64,000 nt of DNA from Mytilus trossulus (GCF_036588685.1 NC_086374.1:72538457-72602456), one strand, 5' to 3'. Shown: positions 11,321 to 23,425, numbered from the stretch's first letter. Numbers and translations are program-made. The notes: generated by a model from the sequence alone, not told the origin.

Positions 11321-11491
11321 AGGGAAATCCATTCACAAATAGTCCCCTTAATAGCCATACAAATACCTTATTATTGTTAGGGAAATCCATTCACAAATAG
11401 TCCCCTTAATAGCCATACAAATACCTTATTATTGTTAGGGAAATCCATTCACAAATAGTCCCCTAAATGTCATACAAATACCTTATTTTTG
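11321..11491. repeat. Three-copy 58-bp tandem repeat
   Basis: Units start at 11321, 11379 and 11437, each with AGGGAAATCCATTCACAAAT and CATACAAATACCTTATT. Copies 1 and 2 are near-identical; copy 3 has a few changes. Lies downstream of the ligase stop, possibly in its 3' untranslated region. Confidence 0.93.
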
Positions 11492-12564
11492 TTCCTATTT
11501 ATATGTCTCACAAGAACACACTACATTACAGAAACTCAGATTTAGATCCGTAAGGGGTTTTTCATTTGTGCCAAATTTGTACCAACATTTTAATACCCAT
11601 CATCCATCAAAAATCAAGTCCCTTATACCATATCCAGTATTTTCCTTTTTAGTGAAAGAAGATATAGATTAGAATATACAAAATGTTATCATGCAATCAT
11701 GTGAAGTTTTACCTTTAAAATCATTAACTATTTTTATATATCACTATATCAAAAGGGTAGAGATCTACACATGTAATTAGACAATTGCCTATCCAGGGGT
11801 GGCTAAATATTTTTGAGGTACTGTGTTGGATTTTACATTCAAAGTTTTATATGATTCTTTTTGTTAGAAGAAACTAAAGACTTTTTACCAATAAGATTAC
11901 GGTAACTGTGTTAAATGTCAGTTTAATTGTTATAACAGTTTTCCTTCTTTTCTGTTATTATTTATGAGATGCAGTTTCATATATTTTGTTGCATTATTTA
12001 ATCATGGATATACTTGGAGAAAATTATCTACTTTTCTTTACTGGTCATACATAGTTTATTACATACTGTGCATTGTTAAATGTGGGATACAAAATTTTAA
12101 GGATGTTGTGGACACATTAGTGAATCACAGTCACAAATTTAAATGTCACTAAATAGAAATTGACGACCGAAGTGAAATTCAGTTTTTCAAAAGTCATTTA
12201 AACCCCATATTTACCGAAACAAAAGACAGTAATTGTTTTATTCCATATTCCGAGAGAAGAAAATGTATTTAATGTCAAACATATACCAAAACAAATTTTA
12301 CATGAAACATTTTATCATTACTTTGCATGTAAAAAGCGTGTGACATTTAGCGCGATGAATAACACTTTCTAACATGTGAACATATTTTTTTTATTCAAAA
12401 TCCAATTCATATAGAGAAACCTACTAAAATAATACCAATATGGATAAAAATAATTATATCAAAAAGCCTTAATTTTGTATTGCCATTTATCATATCTCAT
12501 TTAAAAGAGCTCTACAGTCAGCCTAAAATATGAGTATGATTCTTATTGTAAATGTTATATTATA

Positions 12565-12683
12565 GGGTTATTGCATGAATATTGGGGAATATTGTCCCGA
12601 GTAGAATTTTATATTGCACGAGCTTGCGAGTGCAATATATGTTCTACGAGGGACAATATTCCCCAATATTCATGCAATAACCC
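12565..12683. repeat. 119-bp fold-back (palindromic) element
   Basis: The first 34 bases (12565-12598: GGGTTATTGCATGAATATTG and on to TCCC) are exactly complementary to the last 34; the inner arms match imperfectly up to a centre near 12624. Arms meet almost without a loop, so each strand can form a long hairpin. No coding potential. Confidence 0.93.
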
Positions 12684-12685
12684 TT

Positions 12686-12857
12686 TTATTGTATAGCAAT
12701 ATAATATTTTTGAAGGTAAAAATTGTTTTAAATTACAATTTTGTCGTTAATGACGTCATGAATTTTGAAGATTTATTGCACTAGTGCAATATTGTAATTT
12801 ATTGCACGCTAACTTTTGGTTACTTTCTGTGGGAAATATTATATTGCTATACAATAA
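12686..12857. repeat. Second inverted repeat pair beside the fold-back
   Basis: A 24-base arm, TTATTGTATAGCAATATAAT plus four bases at 12686-12709, is repeated exactly inverted at 12834-12857. The 124-bp interior contains TGACGTCA (12751-12758) and TTGCACTAGTGCAA. With the adjoining fold-back this looks like a compound miniature inverted-repeat element. Confidence 0.85.
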
Positions 12858-13212
12858 TAACAGTTATTCTACTGTCATTCTTCATGTGGGGTACCTTTTT
12901 CATACGCTTTTAAATAGTCTCAAATTCAAAACTTATTTGAAGGTCATGATAGAAACAGATTCTTTTTTTCTGAATACAGACATTTCTCCAATTTTTATGT
13001 TACAATTTAAGAATTTGAATGCAAAAATAACTATGTTCAATGAAGATTTTTTCTGTATTTCATTTTATTTGATTAAGAATTATATTTCTATGTTAAGTTG
13101 TTATGTATTGTTGTTTACATCTTTTTGTTTGTTTTTAATGGGTATTTTTAAAAATTTTATTCAGTATTGTTTATCTTTTACTACTCAAACTATATCAAAG
13201 TATATATGTGTA

Positions 13213-13400
13213 TATAACGGTGGTCTAGCCCGTCGTGCACAGTGCAGGCGGTTTGGTGCCACATTATCTCAGTACCATGAGTTCAAATCCTGACAAGTGA
13301 AGGACAAAAGCAAATTTATAGATCTAACATATATATATATATATTTAATTCGTCTAAACATCAGCCGAACAATGTTAGATCTGTAAATTTATATAAACAT
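13213..13400 (+). repeat. tRNA-derived SINE-like element
   Basis: Starts with a tRNA-like head: GGTGGTCTAG (box A-like) and, about 50 bases on, GAGTTCAAATCCTG (box B-like, consensus GGTTCGAATCC). A body then follows with inverted AATTTATAGATCTAACAT / ATGTTAGATCTGTAAATT around a TA run. The head has no proper acceptor stem, so it is not a working tRNA. Internal pol III promoters of this kind drive SINE transcription (established for tRNA-derived SINEs). Confidence 0.65.
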
Positions 13401-13409
13401 ACATTAATA

Positions 13410-15820
13410 TATACACTTTTATTTGTTCATATTTATTTCTGGTAAATGTTGAAAAAGCAAATAAAAAAGAAAACTTGAATTTAAAATGCAACTTTTCCAT
13501 GAATATGAATACAAAGGTCTTGAAAAATACTTTGCCAGCATAAAATCTGTCTCCCCAGTAAGAGGAAGGCTAGTCTGCCAAGCTTGTACATTTTTGTATT
13601 CCTTTTATCAGGACTTTGTAATTTTTCCCAACTAAAGGATGACTCATATCTTAAGAATCACTTTGTAATTTAAGTAATTTTCCATGTTGAGTCCTAAAGC
13701 TTTTTCTCATCTTATAATGTATATAGTGATTAAAATGCATCTTAACAGAAATTGGATTTAGTGACCTGGATGCTCATACACTAACTGTTATTGTTTGAAG
13801 ATAAAAAATATTTACAATCATGAAGCGACTCCATTTTTCAGAGTTAATAAGCATGAGGAAGAAATTTATTTAGATAAGTGTAGAAATAATCCGATTCAGT
13901 TACAAATACTTTTTCCATGCTTCCCTAATATGGATCTGACAACACTCTGTTCTACTTTCTGGTATTTATAAAACTAGGCAATGCCATCGTGTGTACTTCC
14001 AAATTTAATTGTGTATAATTAAGACAAAACAAGAGGAATTGTAAAAGTTGTTAAAACAGAGTAGAACTGACCATTGTCAGATCCAAAATGTAAGCAATGG
14101 AATGAGACAATATCTGTATTTCAGTCAGATATAACTGTAGAAATCATTTTGATTTTTTGTGATGATATTGATCTGTGATAAGTATATTGAATTTTACATG
14201 TATTATGAATCTTTTCTGAGAATTGGCATATTTAATGACTGTTTTTTCTTTATTTTTATTTTTATATCATTTTATATAAGTTTCCAGTGTCTAAAATCAT
14301 TCCTTATATATACCTAATATAAAGCAAATTTTGCACTGTTTTAAATAAATTTTATTATGCATCCATGATAACATGAACTATTACAGATTTTACCTTTTAC
14401 GTGTAATCTGTCGGCACAATTATTTGTATGACTGTTTTATATCTAGTAAGTTTTGCTTGTCAAAGTTAACTGGTATCACAAAAGTAATAAACTGTTTTGT
14501 TGTTTAATTTAGTTTTAGTATTTTTTTGTATGCCCAGACCTTGAAGATTTATTTATATTGAAACCCAAGCTTATTTTATATATAGTGTCAGAATTATTAA
14601 AAGTATCTTCAAACAGTGCTCCTATGCCTCAATTCTATCATAGAAGTACAATCAGCAGGACTGATGAGAAACCATTGAACACCTCCTAAACTTTATGTCT
14701 GTTATCAATGTCCACATATATATATTGGCTTAAAAATAGTTCTGTCATTGGAAATCAGGCAAAATCTTTTGTTTTATTAAAAAGAAAAAGACTTTCCATG
14801 TCGATATCTTGAATGTATTAAGTGAAGAATGTAACTAAAAATAACCATAAAGCAGGGTGTTTTTTTGTCTGTATATAAGTATACTTAGTACCATACTTTT
14901 ACAAATTCAAGATGTTATGCCTCGTCTCGGGCAACAGGAGCTTTAATTGTAACCCATTACCGTCTTTCCATCCTACGATACTTTCCTTCGTCTGGTTGTC
15001 CCATTATTGATTCCACACTCTTCAGTTTTCCTCATCCAAATTTTATTAAACTTATCCACAATGATAAGAACCAAAAACACGGACAGACTGAGAGGTTATA
15101 TTTTGGCAGTATGTCCTGAACCATTATAGATTAATTCCCCTTTAAAGCTTGAAATATTTCCAGTTTCCCCATATAAAATCGTGAGAACCACAATTTGTAG
15201 ACAAAGTGAATTTAAACACTGAGTCATTTACCATTCTCGAGTTATTCCCGTTATTAATTTGAAAAATTACAAAGCTTGTATGCAAGGTGACATTCGTGTC
15301 CACTGACATATTCTTCTTTTACTAATAATGAATTCGGTGCTTTCTAAATTGTTTGCAGGTTGAAAACATCCAAAATAGAAAATTAAATAATAAAAACACC
15401 TCAAAACAGTTGTTTTATCAATAAACTAACAATCAAATATTGAATGAATATACGTTTTGTAAGTTAATACAAATTTTAAACTGTCAAATATTGTACACAT
15501 TACATAATTATTGATGATTCAAAAATAGTGGTTTGACATCTGACTCATTGATCATCTGGTTTCTGTGATAACCAACCATTAATAGAAATACCTGATGCAC
15601 AAAACGCTTACACTGATCATTGTTTGAGTCTATTAGTTATGTGTATGTGAGAGAATGCTAATGTCTGTTATGTGCTGAAATCCATGATTTGAAAATGTGT
15701 ATATTACCTGAATTAAACCTTAACACCATCTAAAGGGCCTGCTCTCGAATGGGCCTATGATCAATCTCACTCCTACTAGTTTTGACTATTTCTAACAAGT
15801 TTGACTAGAATATAGTTCAT
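13410..15820. other. AT-rich intergenic stretch, nothing recognised
   Basis: No open frame with protein-like composition, no clear repeat boundaries. Several AATAAA hexamers (for example near 14346) could end a ligase 3' untranslated region, but none is decisive. Confidence 0.4.
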
Positions 15821-15829
15821 GGCAAAAAT

Positions 15830-16400
15830 CTCCGTTGTTGATTATGAAATATAAAATGGAATCTGGCAATGTGTCGACGCAACGAAAATCCGACCAAAGA
15901 ACAGAAAACAGCATGATGCCATGCCAAAATATCGTACCTTAAGGATCAACCTTCTCTTTAACAATATGGTATACTAGATTAAGTTTAATTAAGTTCGTTT
16001 TGTAGATCTCAATCACCCCCTATATATACATCTACCCAATAAACAAACACACTCCAATAAGCAATATGTCTTCATCATATGAAAATCAACCACAATCCTT
16101 CCTGTATGGGTTTAAGTAACATGCCAAATAGTATTCGAGAAGGACTTAACCTGTATCTTGCCAATAACTGGTTGTAAAAAAAAGTTATTTTCTGATGCAA
16201 AGTCGAATGAGTGAATCAATATCTACTCTTTTTTAAAAATGCCTTCTTTCAAAACTTGACAACAGTATCGTAATCATATCCCGTGTGAATATTTTTGTTT
16301 AAGGATTGGTAAGCTTTTGATTTTATTTACGATATTTGTTGTGCTTTAAAAATTGTATAGAACATTACCATAAAAGATGGAATATGAAATACCTGAACGA
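15830..16400 (-). mobile_element. Degenerate 3' tail of the RT element family, copy F
   Basis: Minus-strand match to the non-coding 3' part of the retroelement: a degraded GACCAAAGAACAGAAAACAGC block near 15893 and the ATGAAAATCAACCACAATCC block near 16080, also found in copies E and G. No polymerase sequence remains. Confidence 0.5.
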
Positions 16401-16550
16401 ACGATGTATGTCTGCACGTTGATAATATTTAGAAAATAAATACGAAACGGCAATAAAGGATTTGATTTTATAATTGTTTTTTGTATTTTTGATGATCATT
16501 TTGTTAAAGACCAATTCCTGGCTATTTTGATAAATCTGAATTCCCTCATA

Positions 16551-16781
16551 TTAATGTCGAAAAAAAGTACACGGAAATATGTCTTTAACAACAGCGAAGA
16601 TGTAATTATCAGTGACAGTTAATTCACCGACGTCTATTGCAGTAATTCCTTCTACATTTATAGTCACAGTTCCCATCTTAAAACAGGAGACATCAACATC
16701 ATTCGTGGCCGAGTTAAAATCGTTCTTTAGGAAAGGACCGTAATATCGTCCTCCGTCAATAAACGAGTGTCGATTCATCAT
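16551..16781 (-). CDS. Unrecognised 76-aa ORF with protein-like composition
   Basis: ATG at 16781, stop at 16551, in-frame TAA just before the ATG. The product begins MMNRHSFIDGGRYYGPFLKN and continues with alternating polar/hydrophobic sequence (TVTINVEGITAIDVGELTV), typical of beta strands. Base composition is more balanced than its surroundings and the frame is free of low complexity. I do not recognise the family. It could be a small gene, one exon of a larger gene, or a decayed copy. No signal peptide or membrane segment. Confidence 0.35.
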   Translation of the reverse strand: MMNRHSFIDGGRYYGPFLKNDFNSATNDVDVSCFKMGTVTINVEGITAIDVGELTVTDNYIFAVVKDIFPCTFFRH

Positions 16782-17379
16782 TTACGCTTCACTCCGTATA
16801 CTTACTGTTCGAAATGGATAAAACGAAAAATAACAAGAAATCCTTCAATTCTTGTGTTTGAATTTAGTAATGAAAATAGTTGATATACGTATACAACATT
16901 TAAAAGAAAATATTTAACCATATTAGCACTATTTCTCGTATCAAACAACAGCTAAAAGAACCCGCCAAGGTATTGTTTTGTCCCAGCTGATAAGACTGCT
17001 AATAATATCATTATTGTTTGACGTAAATTTGATATTGAGGTTCTTGAAAAGAAAATCACAAATTGAAGAATATCCAAACTGACTCATGTTTCGGAGAAAG
17101 ACATCTATAACATACATAAACTTTAAGCTATCTCTTTACAATCAGAAGGATAGAATGAAAGTTCCAACTAAGGACTGGCATAGACTTATTTTGTCTTGAA
17201 GCCAGTGTTCCACTTCTAAACTGTCTTTTATACTTACTAATACACTAGGTACAATCAAAAACCTGACAATATTTTTTTCAAATAATTAAATAAGGCCTTG
17301 AAAAATAAGAACAACAGTAGTATACGTACCGCTGTTCGAAACCCGTAAGTCGATAGAAAAAAAACAGGGAAACTCATTT

Positions 17380-17665
17380 AATATAAGAAAAGAACAACGT
17401 CAAAACAGAAACACAACATTAAAATGTAACACACAGAAACGAACTAAGCATTATACAAAATCCTACGAGAATAACAAATATAAGTTAAACATGAAAACTA
17501 AATACTTGAATTTGGGATAGAAAATTACCGTCACACGTCTTATGGATAATGCGTTACTACTCAAATGTAAGAGGAAACAAACGATACAATAGAAACACAA
17601 GGTTAAAATGTAACACACACAGAAACGAACTATAATATAACAATAGTAATTTTCCTGACTTAATC
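17380..17665. repeat. Dispersed AACACAACATTAAAATGTAACAC repeat family
   Basis: AACACAACATTAAAATGTAA near 17411 recurs as AACACAAGGTTAAAATGTAA near 17595, each followed by CACAGAAACGAACT. Resembles a dispersed bivalve repeat. It directly abuts the RT fragment that begins at 17668. Confidence 0.5.
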
Positions 17666-17667
17666 AG

Positions 17668-18039
17668 CAATAACCCATCAAAACAACATCTGATACAAAG
17701 TTTAATAACGCCTTTCGATATTTGTATGATATATCGGCTCTCAATAATAACGACTTCAGCATGTACACTAAATATATTTATCCTGCCGAACTGAAGTTGA
17801 ATAAAGCAACAACGAACACTGCCTTTTCCTGGATCTTGATATCTTTAACTGGAAAATCTGCACCAAAATTAACGACAAAAGAGATGAATTTTCATTACCT
17901 TTTGTTAGTTATCAATTTTTAGATGGTGACGTTCTCTTGTTTATTTGTCTCAACTTGTTCGGTTTGCTCGTGTATGTAAAAACGTATTAGATTTTTACGA
18001 AACAAATGTCTGTATAACTGAAATGTTATTACACCATTT
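17668..18039 (+). pseudogene. RT fragment, copy A, part 1 (upstream of nested insertion)
   Basis: Reads NNPSKQHLI, then after a frameshift FNNAFRYLYDISALNNNDF and IYPAELKLNKATTN, and further on SQLVRFARVCKNVLDFYETN up to ITEMLLHH. The catalytic YLDD of copy E is YLYD here, so the first of the paired aspartates is lost. Reading stops where a GTCGAGCC repeat begins; the polymerase resumes at about 19092. Confidence 0.75.
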
Positions 18040-19091
18040 TTGTCGAGCCTGCGACTTTTGTCGCAGAAAGCTCGACATAGGGATAGTGATCCGGCGGCGG
18101 CGGCGGCGGCGGTGTTAGCTCACTTCTTTAAAGCTTTATATTTTAGAAGGTGGGAGACCTGGATGCTTCATACTTTGTATATGGATGCCTCATGTTACGA
18201 AGTTTCCGTCAGTCACATGTGTCCTTGACCTCATTTTCATGGTTCAGTGACTACTTGAAAAAAAAGTTAAGATTTTTTGTAATGTTAAATTCTCTCTAAT
18301 TATAAGTAATAGGATAACTATATTTGGTATATGCGTACCTTGCAAGGTCCTCTTGCCCGACAGACGGTTTTCACTTGACCTCGACCTCATTTCATGGATT
18401 AGTGAACAAGGTTAAGTTTTGGTGGTCAAGTCCAAATCTGAGATACTGTAAGCAATAGGTCTAGTATATTCGGTGTATGGAAGCACTGTAAGGTGTACAT
18501 GTTTAAGTTCAGTGGTTATAGTTAAGTTTTTTTGTTTTGGTCTGTTTTTCTTATACTGCATGCAATAGGTTTTCTATATTTTGTGTATGGAATGGTTGTA
18601 AGGTGTTCATGTCTACCTGGCAGGTGTCATATGACCTTGACCTCATTTTCATGGTTCAGTTGTCAAAGTTAAGTTTTTGAGTTTTGGCCTTTTTTTTCCA
18701 ATACTATATGCAATAGGTCAACTATATTTGGTGTGTGGAAATATTTTATGATCTACATGTCAGTCGCGCAGGTTTTATTTGACCTTGACCTCATTTTTTA
18801 CAGTTCATTGCTCAGTGTTAAGCTTTTGTGTTTTGGTCTGTTTTTCTTAAACTATAAGCAATAACTTAATTTTATTTATTGTATGGAAGAATTGTTAGAT
18901 GTACATGCCTACCTGGCATGGTTCATCTGACCTTGACCTCATTTCCATGGTTCAAATTAAGGTCAATGTTTAGTTTTCTTGGTTTATGTTAAGTTTATGA
19001 GTCAGTTGTAATAAAGCTTTATTATTAGGACTATCAACACAATATCAATGATTAGTAAAGAAGGCGAGACATTTCAGTGTGTGCACTCTTG
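18040..19091 (+). mobile_element. Nested 1.05-kb GTCGAGCC-hairpin repeat
   Basis: Starts with a hairpin at 18042-18076 (GTCGAGC-CTGCGAC, loop TTTT, GTCGCAG-AAA-GCTCGAC), then a CGG/GGC triplet run at 18091-18112. Next come roughly 150-bp degenerate repeats each carrying a variant of TGACCTTGACCTCATTTTCA (about 18222, 18375, 18632, 18781, 18929). Ends with AAGGCGAGACATTTCAGTGT near 19060-19080. It sits between the LLHH and YHKL codons of RT copy A, so it inserted after that copy did. Resembles a repeat I recall as common in bivalves; no coding capacity. Confidence 0.75.
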
Positions 19092-19990
19092 TTTTTTATA
19101 TCACAAACTTGTAGTCAAAACATTTACTAAATTATATCATATGTTCAAGAACATCATTGTAAATCTAAATCAACATTTAGTCATCTTATGCGTTGAGGTA
19201 TTCATATGCAATCTTTTCTTGAAATATTCTTTACAAAGCACAAAAATGTCGACATTCACATCAAAAGCTAACCAAACCTTTAAAAAGACTAATCCAGAAG
19301 GGATATAGTTACGATATTGTTTTCAGGTCATTAATGATGGCATGACTTGATATTAATATTGATTCACTTATAGGGTATTTGAATCGAAAATAAACACATT
19401 TATTTTAAAACCAGTTGTTGTCATTACACGGTTATCAGCTTCTCATATGTTATATGATGATATGGTACAAAACCGTTTACGAGAAGGACTGTGCTTGATT
19501 TTCATATGATGAAAACATAATCATCCAATCAGTTTAATTGAGGTCTGCAGCCGGCATGCTAGTAACTGCCAATATTCCTTTGTTAATTTATGCATCAATG
19601 ACATTTGTTACCTATTCTGACATCGGACTCGGAATTCCTTTAAACTGAGTTTTACTGTGTGTATTGCTGTGTGTTATTCTACGTTGGCTTGATGTTTGAG
19701 GTTTGAGATTGCCGCATATTCGCGCCTGTCCCAAGTCAGTAGCCACTGACCATTGTCTTGTAGTTTGTTTGTTTGTTTTTATTTAATTTAGTTTATTTAT
19801 CTTTCTCGTCTTAACTAGTAGACATTTTTATTTAGGGGCCAGCTGAGACCCGTTCTTGGTGTGGGATATGTTCGCTGCGTTGAACACCCTTATGTGGCAT
19901 TTGGCTGTTGTCTGCTCTTTGGTAGGGTTGTTGTCTACTTGACATATTTCCAATTTGCATTCTCAATTTTAACCATTTTGAATTCGTATA
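19092..19990 (+). pseudogene. RT copy A, part 2, with 3' tail
   Basis: Polymerase downstream block resumes as YHKLVVKTFTKLYHMFKNII, continues to KANQTFKKTNPEGI and a stop at 19308. The non-coding tail follows: CTGCAGCCGGCATGCTAGTA near 19545, CCTGTCCCAAGTCAGTAGCC near 19725, and the GGGCCAGCTGAGACCCGTTC ... GTTGTTGTCTACTTGACATA end near 19836-19945. Confidence 0.72.
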
Positions 19991-19999
19991 CTCAAATCT

Positions 20000-21040
20000 A
20001 CCAACAGATGATAGCCTAACTGAGAACTTGGTATTTTAAATATATCTATTCAATACTATCAAATCTCAGAATGTTACATGCGTTACAGTCAGTAAGGGAA
20101 CACATATGCTTATCTCTATAATTTTGGTTAATATAAACGATATTTCAGCTATAAGTAAATAAATTAATTATATCATAACGAAGACAACGTGCAGTCAATA
20201 TAATCAAGCACACAATATTTCAATAATATTTATGTACTATACACAATTAATGCCTTCGGATACTCTGACATTGCCCACTGTACCTCAAAATGTATATTCA
20301 TAAAACCGAGGTGATGCTCGTTTATCAGAAAAATACAAAATGTACTTGTTTTCCAAATATAAATATTTTATCGTTGATATTATTTTTACTTTATAAACTT
20401 TAAAACTACTGATCAAAAGTTACTTGATACATAATTTATGTCTTGTGTTGTAAATTTGTATGTTGCATGTCCAGGTAATAAACATTGGATGAAGTTACAC
20501 GAATTACATCCTGTCAAATTTGACCTGTAACCTGTTATATCAGAACGAACGTGATTATTTGTGTTTAGGTGTTTTACAAGACTTTATAGGAGGGATAGAC
20601 TTCCGGAAATAATTTCAAAGCCAAATATTGACGGTTTTAATAATCACTGACAGATTTTTTTCGTTTAATACATAAGTTGTAGCATTTTAATTGAAATTCA
20701 TCAACTTTCCTACGATGTTTGTTGCCTTTGTGCAAAGAAGTATCCATAAACACACGAATGAAAAACACATAATTTGTGTACTTTTATTTAAAAGATAATA
20801 AACTTTGGAATTTTATTGCAGTTCCAATTTTTCTGTACTATCGCTTGTAAAGGCATGATGATACAGCCGTGTCCGTCTGTCTGTTATTCTGTCCACCCGA
20901 AAACATCTAAACACCTCATTAATGTGAGCTGCCGTCCGATAAAAACGATTTCGCTTGTAATACCTGGAGATCATATTACCAGCGGCTACTAGAACGACAG
21001 ATACAATAGAATCTGTGTTCCCAATTGAAAAAAAAAACCA
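20000..21040. other. No recognised gene; minor unclassified repeat
   Basis: AT-rich. 20813-21010 contains GTCCGTCTGTCTGTTATTCT-type sequence and an 80-codon minus-strand frame that looks like repeat DNA rather than protein; a similar TCCGTCTGTCTG stretch occurs at 60787. Confidence 0.35.
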
Positions 21041-21049
21041 ATTGATTAA

Positions 21050-22000
21050 CAATGAACACTGCCGAAAAAATATATGTAGTACTGAAAAATTATTTCACCA
21101 GAGTTTTCGATATTACAAACTTGTTAAAATCTTAAATAAGTTTTACCATCGCTACAAAGACATTATTCCTGAATATAAATCAACATGCAGACATCTTATA
21201 CGTGCAGGTATTTCACATACCATTTTTCATGGTAATATTCTATACAAAACACACACACAAATGTGTTCATTCAACTCAAAAGCTAACCAAACCTTCAAAC
21301 ACAGTGCTACTGATACACAAAGGATATAATACCGATACTGTTGTCAAGTCATTAAAAATTATGGCATTTTTGAGAAATAACATCGACTTACTTTTTTGGG
21401 GTCTTTGCAACGTAAATAGATATAAGTATTTTAAAACCATTTGTTGGTATGATTAGGTTATGTTTTTCACATATAATTCTTGATAGATTGATACTGAATT
21501 CCTAACGGAAGGGATTGTGGTTAATTTGTATATGATGAATACATAATATTTCAATCCATTTAATTAAAGTTTGAAGCTGGCATGTCAGTAACTGCTAGTA
21601 GGTCTATGTTGATTCATATTTATAATTGCATTCTGTTACATATTCTACAATAGCCAGAACGTGGAACTCTTTTGAACCGAGTTTCTCTGTGCTTAATGCT
21701 GTAACCAGAGATATAGGGAAAGGTTTGAAATCGCAGAAACACCGCTGCCTGTTTGCACCAGTCCCAAGTCAGGAACGTCTAGCCCTTGTTAGTCTTGTGC
21801 GTTGTTTTTTTTTTAATTTTAGTTCATTTGTATGTTTCGTGTATTATAATTTTCATTTAAAAAACACATATAAATTGGTAAATGACATACATTTTCACGG
21901 GAGACATATACGAACTCGCAATTGCAAATGGTTTGGTCATCATTTATCATTAAATAACTTGGTCATAATTGTCGTCCCTTGATTTTCGTTACGAATATAG
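21050..22000 (+). pseudogene. RT fragment with 3' tail, copy B
   Basis: Starts NNEHCRKNICSTEKLFHQ, then FRYYKLVKILNKFYHRYKDI, CRHLIRAGISHTIFHGNILY and a stop at 21327-21329. Most of the palm is missing, so it is 5'-truncated. The tail follows with AAGCTGGCATGTCAGTAACT near 21574 and CAGTCCCAAGTCAGGAACGT near 21759. Confidence 0.75.
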
Positions 22001-22066
22001 TCCCTAGTGTTGACAGTTGGTTACTTGCCATTAATTTTTATACCCCTTCCAAATTTATTCCTTCAT

Positions 22067-22096
22067 GCAATTTGAGGCATTAATGCCTCAAATTGC
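22067..22096. repeat. 30-bp perfect palindrome
   Basis: GCAATTTGAGGCATT and its exact complement, no spacer. Long enough to be a cruciform or the remnant of a fold-back element; nothing else in its vicinity explains it. Confidence 0.92.
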
Positions 22097-22446
22097 AAGA
22101 AGTGGGTAAAATTACACTGAAAAACAAAATGGGTCCTTAATTTTAAAGGAAAGTAGTAGTTTGGTCCAGCAGAAATAGGTTAAAAATTAGCACTTCGGAA
22201 GCTGTCAAAAGATTTCGAGACGCCCGAAACATACCATTGCCCATATGTTGAGTTAGAGCCGTTGAAGTTTTCTATAATTTTGATACAATTTGTCCCGAAA
22301 GTAGTACAACACACTGTAAATTTCATTGAGAAAGCGCAGGTGGTTCTCTTTTAACTTTCATTTATGTTCTAAACGAAATGCACGACGATATAATTGTGGT
22401 CTCAGACCACTTGCATTAAATTGAGAAATAAGAAGGGTTTAACACT

Positions 22447-22526
22447 GTAACTAGTGGGACAGAAGAAGCTTACCATTCCAAAGAATGTAACTAGTGGGAC
22501 AGAAGAAGCTTACCATTCCAAAGAAT
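22447..22526. repeat. Exact 40-bp tandem duplication
   Basis: GTAACTAGTGGGACAGAAGA plus AGCTTACCATTCCAAAGAAT occurs twice in direct succession with no difference, so the duplication is recent (or an assembly artefact). Confidence 0.93.
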
Positions 22527-22984
22527 CTGATTCCAAGTATGTTCTAGTTCGTTTTGCACAATATTCAGTTTTTTTTAAAGAGAGTTTTGTTTACTAAATA
22601 GTTGCTTTTGCAATTTGTTGCCTGTCCGCGACACATAATATTGATTGCACTAAGCTTACTTTTTATTATATAACATAGGCATAAGTACAACATAAATTAT
22701 GCAGACAAACCCAAAACTTACAAAAACTAACTAAATATATTTAACCGTTCATTTAAGCATGACTAATGTTAATCCCTTGACATTTCACGGGTGCAAACAT
22801 AGCACGTGGCGTGTATCGTGTCGACAAACCTGATCATGATATTGGTTAATTATGGATTTAGTTCTTATTCCCCAATGTTCGTATATATACTATAATAATG
22901 GTTTAAATTTTAAATTGTTATTTGGATGGAGAGTTGTCTCATTGGCACTCACACCACATCTTCCTATATCTATATAATAATTAT

Positions 22985-23425
22985 ACTAATCCTATTTCGA
23001 ACCATGGACTTTAACACTTGTCCTAGTCCTAACATTGAACGATTATACTAGTCCTAGTTGGGATTTGGGACAATGACACTAGTCTTTGTTTGATGACAGG
23101 CTATAACATTAGTCCTAGTACTGACCGTAGAATTTCACACTAGACCTAGTTTAATCCTAGGTCTATTACAATAGTCCCATTCTGAATTAGGGGCCATTGC
23201 ACTAATCCTATTCTAGATCAGGAGTTTTTACACAAGTCCTTGTCTGAAACAGTGTCTATAAAACTAGTCCCAGACCAGATTTTAGACTATGACACTAGTC
23301 CTAGACCAGACCTTGAACTTTTACACAAGTCCTAGCTAGGAACTTGGTCAATTACACAAATCATACTCTGGTTCAGATGTTATTTCACAAGTCCTATTCT
23401 GAATCAGAAGCTATAAATCTAGTTC
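22985..23425. repeat. 31-bp degenerate minisatellite
   Basis: About 14 diverged units of ACTAGTCCTAGTCTGAACC-like sequence ending in TTNAC, 30-31 bases apart (for example starts with ACTAGTC/ATTAGTC/ACTAGAC from about 23049 on). Copies differ at many positions, so the array is old. Confidence 0.82.

Noticed and set aside
12784-13293. 169-codon plus-strand ORF
   Set aside because: Starts inside an inverted-repeat arm and ends in the SINE-like head; composition is that of AT-rich DNA (Phe, Leu, Tyr, Asn).
13213-13296. Possible tRNA gene
   Set aside because: Box A- and box B-like stretches are present but no acceptor stem or anticodon arm can be paired; SINE head is the better reading.
18040-18228. 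62-codon ORF with a poly-alanine run
   Set aside because: Translation of the hairpin and CGG triplets of a dispersed repeat.
20813-21052. 79-codon minus-strand ORF
   Set aside because: No recognisable motif; sequence style (TCCGTCTGTCTG) recurs at 60787, so repeat DNA is likelier.
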